A stretch of DNA of 64,000 bases from contig CAZKFN010000001.1 in the NCBI GenBank assembly GCA_964552035.1, positions 124,001 through 188,000 on the forward strand, read 5' to 3'. The notes below the pieces were generated by a model. It did not search any database. It was not told the origin of the DNA and saw nothing but the letters and a program-made list of their open reading frames with translations. The position numbers and the translations under genes are program-made. Shown in pieces: positions 58,022-64,000 of this stretch (positions are counted from its first letter, which is position 1; each line of letters begins with the position of its first letter). This stretch comes from CAZKFN01 sp964552035 (GTDB taxonomy: Bacteria; Bacteroidota; Bacteroidia; Flavobacteriales_E; Vicingaceae).

Positions 58022-58411
58022 ATGAAAAAACAATTTATATTTAAAATCTTGGCAGTCATTATTGGGTTTTTAACCATTGCCTTACTGAGCTCCTTGGCTG
58101 CCGTAGCACAGGCTAAGGTCTTTCCTTCGGCTATTTACATTTTCGAAACTCCGGAGTTGGTGGAAAATGCTTTCTTCATATTGATCATGAAGTTGATTAC
58201 GGTCTTGCTGTGTTGTGTTGCTGGCGGATTTGTAGGCGGAAAAATAAGTGATTGGAGGAGGTCATCGCTATGGATATCTGCGCTGATGGGGATGGTCATT
58301 GCCTATATCTGGTTCTCCGTCGGGCAGCCTTTTTGGTTTTGGTTGATTTTGATGGCGGGGATTTTTCCGGCGGTGAGATTTGGGAATAAAAAATTAGCAA
58401 AACTCAAGTAA
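58022..58411 (+). CDS. Small integral membrane protein controlled by the TetR operator
   Basis: 129 residues with about four hydrophobic spans (near 7-28, 50-72, 82-102 and 104-120), a GG-x-VGG-x-I stretch in the second (CVAGGFVGGKISDW) and a lysine-rich tail. The first span may be a signal anchor, but no cleavage site is certain. No family recognised. The TetR operator just upstream suggests induction by a membrane-active or hydrophobic compound, by analogy with other TetR targets. Confidence 0.75.
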   Translation: MKKQFIFKILAVIIGFLTIALLSSLAAVAQAKVFPSAIYIFETPELVENAFFILIMKLITVLLCCVAGGFVGGKISDWRRSSLWISALMGMVIAYIWFSVGQPFWFWLILMAGIFPAVRFGNKKLAKLK

Positions 58412-58414
58412 AAA

Positions 58415-58990
58415 AAGGATTTCCCGCAGATAGCGCAGATTAACGCAGAAAAGGTTTTTTTGAGGAGAGGGTTTTCCCACAGATAACGCAGATTGTCAAA
58501 GATGAGTTTTCCGTTGATTAATGCAATAAATAAATCAGCGGGTATCAGCGGTATCCGCGGGAGAAAAAGCTTCTATAGGGAGGTTTCCCGCAGATGGCGC
58601 AGATTGACGCAGATGAGTTTTCCGTTGATTAATGCAATAAATAAATCAGCGAGCATCAGCGAGATCCGCGGGAGAAAAAAAGAGTAAACAGTAATAAATA
58701 TTTCCCGCAGATAGCGCAGATGAACGCAGATGAGGGTTGTCGTAGAGATATTTTTTCCGCAGATGGCGAGGGTTTTCGCAGATGAGGGTTGCCGTAGAGA
58801 GATTTTTCCCGCAGATGGCGCGGATTTTCGCAGATGGGGGTTTTCTTGTAGGGAGGTTTTCCCGTAGATAGCGCGGATTTTCGCAGATGGGGTTTTCCAT
58901 AGATTTATACAAAAATAAATCAGCGGGTATCAGCGAGATCCGCGGGAGAAAAAAAGAGTAAATAGTAATAAAAATTTCCTGCAGATGGCG
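58415..58990 (+). repeat. Intergenic repeat array E
   Basis: Five or more degenerate units of the family seen at 16.8-24.1 kb: CCCGCAGATAGCGCAGAT followed by TTAATGCAATAAATAAATCAGCG-type centres and ATCCGCGGGAGAAAAA ends. It lies between the membrane protein gene and the 3' end of the phoR-like gene, over 34 kb from the other arrays. Confidence 0.88.
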
Positions 58991-59054
58991 CAGATGAGTT
59001 ACCCGAAGGTAGCTAGTATTTATTGAACTTAAACAGGCTTTGTGTTTTTTAAAC

Positions 59055-60764
59055 CTATCTCTTCAAATTAAACAAAAACTCCAAGCCTCCATCTTTTCTG
59101 TTCTTTGCGATGATGGAACCGCCATGGATGACGACGGCATTTTTCACGATAGAAAGACCAAGTCCGGAGCCGCCGGCTTCTCTCGTTCTGCCTTCATCCA
59201 CTCTGTAAAATCGTTCAAATATTCGAGGCAAATGTTTTTCATTTTCGATGCCTTTTCCCGTGTCATAGAATGAAAAATAATAAAATTCATTATCCGTTTT
59301 ATACATGGAAATATGGATGTCAATATTTTTCCCGGCATAACGAACAGCGTTGTCAATCAAATTTTTAAAGATAGAATAAATTAAACTTTCGTTGGCAGTT
59401 ATCATCAAATTTTCGGGAATGGAAATTGATAACTGCGTTTTGTTTTCTTTTAAAATTAAGGCATAGCTTTCCTTGATTTTCTCTAAAAGCATATTCAGGT
59501 TGAAGACTTCTTTCTTCAGCGTATGTCCCGCTTCATCCATCTTGTTGATAAGGCTCATATCCTGTATTAATTCGGATAATACTTTCGTTTGATTGAATGC
59601 TTGACGGATAAAATGTTGCTTTGTTTTGTCATCTAATGTCTTTTCCAAGATGGTTTCCAAATAACCGCTGATTCCCGTAACGGGAGTTTTTAATTCGTGA
59701 GCAACATTGCTAATCATCTGTTGCTTAAGCTCTTTTAATTTTTCCTGTTTGGAAATGTCATTAAGGATTACTTCAAAACTATTGTCTTCAAACCTAACTA
59801 TGCGGATTGAAAATGTTTTACCTTGTTTATTTAGATGATATTCTTTGAATGGATGTTGCGTATTTTCTAAAAAATGTTGGAGTTCGATAAATGTCTTATC
59901 CGAAAAGATTACTGAAGGATCCGTATTGGGTTCATCGGTAATGTTGTGGACAAATTGTAGAAATAATCCATTATAAAATTCTGCAGTTTTCTGTGTTGAA
60001 AAGAAACAAATTCCTTCCTGTGAATTATGGATATGCTGTAAAAGTTTCTCCTGTTCCAATTCAATTTTTTCCTTGCTATTTCTTAGTTTCGCATAATTTA
60101 AAGCAATTTCTCTTCCAATTTCGCCAATTTCATTTTTAGGAAAACTCAACGGTGTATTTTTCTTTGGGTCAAGAGCAAAATCCCGCAATTCGATAATAGA
60201 TTTGGAAAAATTGTTACTGATTCTGTTGAGAATAAACAAAACGGTCAGAAACAAAAGAATTATAATATATAAAAAACCATTGTCTGATTTAAAAAATCGC
60301 TGTACCTGAATATCATAAGGCAGTGCCACTCTTACAAAAAGATTTCCGTCATTTTTTGCATAGTACAAATATTTCTTTTGGGTAGAATGAGAAGTGCGAA
60401 TATCGGCCCCTGTTTTATTGCTTCTTGCTTCCGTTATTTCCGGTCGATTCAAGTGATTTTCTAAACCGTCCCAACCGGAAACATCATTGTCATAAACGAC
60501 TTTTCCGTCAGATTCAATAATTGAAAGCCGCAGATTATGAGGAAGCAGAGGTTCTAATGATTTAAGTATCGTCGGATAATGCTCGACAGATTTATGGGCG
60601 ATACTTTTTTGAACAATGTCGGTATATGCATCCAATTTTTCTTCAATAGCCTCCGTTTTGAATTTTTTTTCACGAGTTTGCTCAACTAAAAGTACGCTCA
60701 TTGTGAACAGTGTGAAAGCAACTGCTACATAAAGGAATAGCTGCAATCTGAAATTTAATTTCAT
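59055..60764 (-). CDS. phoR: PhoR-like membrane sensor histidine kinase
   Basis: 569 residues: an N-terminal transmembrane helix near 9-26, an extracytoplasmic region of about 140 residues, a second helix near 162-178, a PAS-like region, and the HisKA box SNVAHELKTPVTGISGYLET with phospho-His near residue 354. The ATPase lobe has IFKNLIDNAVRYA, DTGKGIENEKHLPRIFERFY and GLGLSIVKNAV. It overlaps the phoB-like gene by 4 bp. Assigned to phosphate sensing by operon context with pstAB and phoU; sequence alone shows only a PhoR-type kinase. Confidence 0.88.
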   Translation of the reverse strand: MKLNFRLQLFLYVAVAFTLFTMSVLLVEQTREKKFKTEAIEEKLDAYTDIVQKSIAHKSVEHYPTILKSLEPLLPHNLRLSIIESDGKVVYDNDVSGWDGLENHLNRPEITEARSNKTGADIRTSHSTQKKYLYYAKNDGNLFVRVALPYDIQVQRFFKSDNGFLYIIILLFLTVLFILNRISNNFSKSIIELRDFALDPKKNTPLSFPKNEIGEIGREIALNYAKLRNSKEKIELEQEKLLQHIHNSQEGICFFSTQKTAEFYNGLFLQFVHNITDEPNTDPSVIFSDKTFIELQHFLENTQHPFKEYHLNKQGKTFSIRIVRFEDNSFEVILNDISKQEKLKELKQQMISNVAHELKTPVTGISGYLETILEKTLDDKTKQHFIRQAFNQTKVLSELIQDMSLINKMDEAGHTLKKEVFNLNMLLEKIKESYALILKENKTQLSISIPENLMITANESLIYSIFKNLIDNAVRYAGKNIDIHISMYKTDNEFYYFSFYDTGKGIENEKHLPRIFERFYRVDEGRTREAGGSGLGLSIVKNAVVIHGGSIIAKNRKDGGLEFLFNLKR

Positions 60765-61447
60765 AATTTCCGCAAGTCGAATTTATAGCCAAAACCAACT
60801 TTATTAGAAATGGCCTGTCCATATTCACCCATTTTTTTTCTCAAACGGGTGATGTGCACATCTACGGTACGTTTGGTAACATAGACCTCATCGCCCCAAA
60901 CACTTGCAATGATTTCATCTCTTGAAAAAATACGGTTAGGACTTTCGGCTAATCTCTTCAGAATCTCGTATTCTGTCTTGGTTAAATTGAGGCTTTCATT
61001 TTTGATGCTTACCTCTTTATTTTCAATGTCAATTTGTAAATCTTCAAAGATTAAAAACCGTTCCTTTTCTAAAATAGAACTTTTTTGGACTCTTTTTAAA
61101 ACCGCTTTAATTCTTGCAATTACTTCCTTAACGGAAAACGGTTTGGAAATATAATCATCACCCCCCACCGAAAACCCGGTCAGCATATCATTTTCGGAAT
61201 CTTTGGCAGTGAGAAAAATGACAGGCGTCAGATTCCCTTTGGTTCTTATTTGTTCCAACATTTTATATCCGGACATTCCCTGCATCATTACATCTAACAA
61301 AATTAATTGAGTTTCTGTATTCAGTTTTTCTAAAGCTTCTTCAGCGGAATAGGCCAAATCTACATTGTATCCTTCGCTTTTCAGATTAAATTCTAAAATT
61401 TCACAGATACTTTTATCGTCATCAACAATCAGAATATTTCCATCCAT
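60761..61447 (-). CDS. phoB: PhoB-like OmpR-family response regulator
   Basis: About 229 residues from the Met at 61447 (MDGNILIVDDDKSICEI). Receiver domain with acidic pocket DDD, phospho-Asp in LILLDVMMQGMSG near residue 54 and the conserved Lys in YISKPFSVKE, followed by an OmpR/PhoB winged helix (LTKTEYEILKRLAESPNRIF, EVYVTKRTVDVHITRLRKKM). It is 30 bp downstream of phoU and overlaps phoR by 4 bp. Likely controls the pst operon. Confidence 0.9.
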   Translation of the reverse strand: MDGNILIVDDDKSICEILEFNLKSEGYNVDLAYSAEEALEKLNTETQLILLDVMMQGMSGYKMLEQIRTKGNLTPVIFLTAKDSENDMLTGFSVGGDDYISKPFSVKEVIARIKAVLKRVQKSSILEKERFLIFEDLQIDIENKEVSIKNESLNLTKTEYEILKRLAESPNRIFSRDEIIASVWGDEVYVTKRTVDVHITRLRKKMGEYGQAISNKVGFGYKFDLRKL

Positions 61448-61477
61448 CTTTTTAAGATTATTCAAATACAAAGGTAT

Positions 61478-62161
61478 CTAATCTTCTTCTTGTCCTGTGC
61501 TTTTCCCTAAATGTTTTAAAACTTTTGCTTCCACAAAAAAGACAATTTCCTCAATGATATTATTGTTATGATCACCAATTCTCTCCATTTTACGGACAAG
61601 CAACATGATTTTGAGCAAACAAATGGCCTTTTCAGGATGTGTTTTCATATAATCCCCCAAAACATTAAAAACATGATGATAAATCTCATCCACCTTATCA
61701 TCTCTCAAAATGATTCGTTCGGAAACTTTGGTTTGCTCGGTTTCAAAGGCCACAAAGCCATCCAACAGCATTCCTATTAAAATGTCAAACATCCTTTCTA
61801 TCTTCAATTCGTCAAAAAGATGGTCATCAATATCTTCACACTCTTTTTTGAGTACAAACCGAGCAATTCCTTCGGTAAAATCACTGATTCTTTCTAATTC
61901 TGAACTGATTCTGATTAGTGATAAAGCTAGTCTTAAATCTATGGCAACGGGACTGTAAAGTGCGATAAAATTTTCGCAATTGGAGTCAATCTTCAACTCG
62001 AAGGTATTTACATCAATTTCTGTTTTAATAATTTGAGAAGCTATTGCAACGTCCTTATTCAGCAACGCTTTTTTAGCATTTTCAACCTGAGAAATAACCA
62101 ACTTCCACATGAGTTTTACTTCTTCTTTCAATAGCAGGATTTCTTTTTCTGTATGTTTCAT
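61478..62161 (-). CDS. phoU: Phosphate transport regulator PhoU
   Basis: About 227 residues from the Met at 62161 (MKHTEKEILLLKEEVKLMW). Two tandem three-helix PhoU repeats with the metal-binding acidic patterns ISSELERISDFTEGIARF and LLVRKMERIGDHNNNIIEEI. It transmits the state of the Pst transporter to PhoR, holding it inactive when phosphate is plentiful. The start overlaps the mgsA stop by 4 bp, so translation is coupled. The open frame continues upstream to 62353, but that part is inside mgsA. Confidence 0.92.
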   Translation of the reverse strand: MKHTEKEILLLKEEVKLMWKLVISQVENAKKALLNKDVAIASQIIKTEIDVNTFELKIDSNCENFIALYSPVAIDLRLALSLIRISSELERISDFTEGIARFVLKKECEDIDDHLFDELKIERMFDILIGMLLDGFVAFETEQTKVSERIILRDDKVDEIYHHVFNVLGDYMKTHPEKAICLLKIMLLVRKMERIGDHNNNIIEEIVFFVEAKVLKHLGKSTGQEED

Positions 62162-62631
62162 TTTAATTTTCTGTTTTGATAAATATTGATTTGTTCGGGT
62201 AATTTCGGGTTGTAATTCGTGGTCAAAAGCGGAGATGAAATAACAAAATCGGCCGTAGAGCGAGAACACGCATAAACAATGTTGTATAAGGTGGCAATTC
62301 GCAACAAGGCTTTTATATCTACATCGTGAGGCTGTGGTTCCATCGCATCCCAAAAGAAAATAAGGATATCTACTTCATTGTTGCTAATTAAAGCACCTAA
62401 TTGTTGATCGCCTCCTAAAGGTCCTGATTTCAGTTTTGTGATGTTTAATTGCGGTTTTTCAATAACTTGGTGCCTACATTCTTCCAATTTTTGTTCAACT
62501 AAAGTTCCGGTGGTTCCGGTGCATATTAGTTGGTAATCGATTAATTTTTCCCAATGGACAGCTACCCATTCAATTAAATCTTTTTTGCAATTATCGTGTG
62601 CCACGATAGCTATTTTCTTTTCTTTATTCAT
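62158..62631 (-). CDS. mgsA: Methylglyoxal synthase
   Basis: Converts dihydroxyacetone phosphate to methylglyoxal plus free phosphate, a bypass of lower glycolysis. The family motifs are complete: AHDNCKKDLIEW near residue 11, the catalytic Asp in SGPLGGDQQLGALI (Asp75), FFWDAMEPQPHDVD (Asp95, His102) and ALLRIATLYNI. 157 residues matches E. coli MgsA (152). It lies between pstB (11 bp upstream) and phoU (4-bp overlap), so it is part of the phosphate operon. In E. coli the enzyme is strongly inhibited by phosphate. Confidence 0.95.
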   Translation of the reverse strand: MNKEKKIAIVAHDNCKKDLIEWVAVHWEKLIDYQLICTGTTGTLVEQKLEECRHQVIEKPQLNITKLKSGPLGGDQQLGALISNNEVDILIFFWDAMEPQPHDVDIKALLRIATLYNIVYACSRSTADFVISSPLLTTNYNPKLPEQINIYQNRKLK

Positions 62632-62642
62632 ATTTTGTTTTT

Positions 62643-63389
62643 TTATCCGAACCTTCCGGTGATATAATTTTGTGTTTCTTCTTTTTCAGGTGCCAAAAAC
62701 ATCTTCTTGGTATCGGTATATTCAATTAATTCACCGTACATAAAAAAGCCTGTCTTATCACTGACTCTTGCCGCTTGCTGCATGTTATGGGTAACGATTA
62801 CAATGGTATATTGCTGCTTCAGTGCGTAAATCAATTCTTCTATTTTAGCGGTAGAAATGGGATCTAATGCCGATGCCGGTTCGTCCATCAAAAGTATAGA
62901 AGGAGAAACCGCCAATGCTCTTGCAATACACAACCGTTGTTGTTGTCCTCCCGACAGCTCGAAAGCAGATTTATGAAGCTTATCTTTGACTTCATCCCAC
63001 AAAGCGGCAGCGGTTAGCGATTCTTCAACTTTGTTTTCAATAAAAGATTTGTTTTTTACACCATTCACTCTCAATCCATAAGCCACGTTTTCAAATATAC
63101 TTTTGGGGAACGGATTGGGTTTTTGAAAAACCATTCCTACATTTTTTCGCAACACATCCACCTGAGTAGATTTTGAATAAATGTTATTGCCGTCAATCAG
63201 GCATTCTCCTTCCAATTTAGCACCGTTAATCTCGTCATTCATCCGGTTAAACAACCGCAAAAAGGTAGATTTTCCACAGCCTGAAGGACCGATAAGTGCG
63301 GTTACAGAATGGGCATCCATTTTCATATTGACCTCTTTAATAGCGTGAAAAGAGCCGTAATAAAAATTTACATTTTTTGCTTCTATCAT
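62643..63389 (-). CDS. pstB: Phosphate ABC transporter ATP-binding protein
   Basis: ATPase of the high-affinity phosphate importer. 248 residues with Walker [10 protein letters not shown] near residue 33, signature [14 protein letters not shown], Walker [14 protein letters not shown] and the PstB-typical [20 protein letters not shown]. It overlaps pstA by 4 bp. mgsA follows 11 bp downstream. Confidence 0.97.
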   Translation of the reverse strand: MIEAKNVNFYYGSFHAIKEVNMKMDAHSVTALIGPSGCGKSTFLRLFNRMNDEINGAKLEGECLIDGNNIYSKSTQVDVLRKNVGMVFQKPNPFPKSIFENVAYGLRVNGVKNKSFIENKVEESLTAAALWDEVKDKLHKSAFELSGGQQQRLCIARALAVSPSILLMDEPASALDPISTAKIEELIYALKQQYTIVIVTHNMQQAARVSDKTGFFMYGELIEYTDTKKMFLAPEKEETQNYITGRFG

Positions 63390-64000
63390 ATTTTATTTTT
63401 TTCAAATCGTTTTTTAATTATTCCTGCCAGTGTATTCATCAATAAGACAATTGATATCAAGACCAATGCGGTTCCGTAGGCCATCGGGCGTGCTGATTCG
63501 ATATCCGTCCCACTCGTAGCCAAAACATACAGATGGTAAGGAAGTGCCATGGCCTGATCAAAGATGCTATTGGGCAGTTTGGGCAGAAAATAAGCGGCAA
63601 CAGTGAACAATATGGGAGCGGTTTCGCCTGATACTCTACCAATGGAAAGAATCAATCCGGTAATGATGTTCGGAAATGCGGAGGGCAAGACTACTCTTTT
63701 AATGGTTTGTATTTTGTTGGCACCTAAGGCGGTGCTGCCTAAACGGTAAGTTTTGGGTACCGCTTTCAATGCCTCTTCCGTGGTCCGGATAACTACCGGG
63801 AGAATCAGCAAACCCAAGGTGAGAGAACCGGCAATCAGGGAATCGCCAAAACCCAAAGTATTGACAAACAAAGTCATTCCAAACAAACCAAAAACAATGG
63901 AAGGAATACTCGCCAAATTATTGGTCATGATGCGGATAAGTTTTGTCAGCCAATTGTTTTTAGTGTATTCCACGGTATAAATGGCGGACATTATTCCTAA
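63386..64000 (-). CDS. pstA: Phosphate ABC transporter permease PstA (5' end outside the window)
   Basis: C-terminal two thirds of the inner-membrane permease. The ABC permease coupling motif is [20 protein letters not shown] with [20 protein letters not shown], and [10 protein letters not shown] and ISGETAP-like [14 protein letters not shown] are typical of PstA. The frame stays open to the window edge (LGIMSAIY), so the first Met seen (63991) is internal. pstC and pstS are expected just beyond the window. Confidence 0.93.
   Translation of the reverse strand, partial: LGIMSAIYTVEYTKNNWLTKLIRIMTNNLASIPSIVFGLFGMTLFVNTLGFGDSLIAGSLTLGLLILPVVIRTTEEALKAVPKTYRLGSTALGANKIQTIKRVVLPSAFPNIITGLILSIGRVSGETAPILFTVAAYFLPKLPNSIFDQAMALPYHLYVLATSGTDIESARPMAYGTALVLISIVLLMNTLAGIIKKRFEKNKI

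Overview
The window is a low-GC chromosome segment of a member of the phylum Bacteroidota, most likely class Flavobacteriia. The support is a secreted protein with a C-terminal type IX secretion (T9SS) sorting domain, a type III glutamine synthetase, Bacteroidota-type TAnnTTTG promoter elements just upstream of several starts, a Bacteroidota-style RecQ without an HRDC domain, and weak or absent Shine-Dalgarno sequences. It is a draft scaffold with runs of N at 1477-1486, 3865-3964 and 38988-38997. No rRNA, tRNA or CRISPR array was recognised.

Region 1 (1-15.65 kb) is very AT-rich and mostly housekeeping: frr, recQ, a T9SS repeat adhesin-like protein, prfB, an ArsC-like protein, fumC, manC, an SprT-like protease, a flavin reductase and a fatty acid desaturase. 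Base composition changes visibly near 15.65-15.80 kb, where coding sequences become richer in C and G.

Region 2 (15.8-28.5 kb) is accessory. It holds an AraC regulator, a HigBA toxin-antitoxin pair, a DUF4143-type ATPase, and a redox/stress block: a frameshifted Old Yellow Enzyme, an SDR, a mini-catalase, a pirin, a cupin, a Fur-family repressor divergent from a thioredoxin-reductase-like flavoprotein, a methyltransferase and a broken IS200-type transposase. Arrays of a roughly 119-bp palindromic intergenic repeat separate the genes here and recur near 58.4-59.0 kb.

Region 3 (28.5-56.6 kb) is the most striking part. Nearly every intact metabolic gene makes or consumes the amide nitrogen of glutamine: glmS, pabA-pabB, carA-carB, pyrG, guaA, purF, a GSIII glutamine synthetase and purL. 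Seven different glutamine amidotransferases therefore sit with the enzyme that makes glutamine. Between glmS and pabA lie a sigma-54 response regulator, a CPA2 antiporter with Usp domains and a HAMP/PAS histidine kinase, followed by a 1.8-kb gene graveyard.

Region 4 (56.7-64 kb) has a methyltransferase relic, a TetR regulator whose 18-bp operator also precedes a small membrane protein gene, and a phosphate-starvation operon on the minus strand: pstA, pstB, mgsA, phoU, phoB-like, phoR-like. Methylglyoxal synthase inside a Pst/Pho operon makes physiological sense, because the enzyme releases phosphate from DHAP and is phosphate-inhibited in E. coli. Several genes carry single nonsense or frameshift lesions, which may be real decay or draft-consensus errors.
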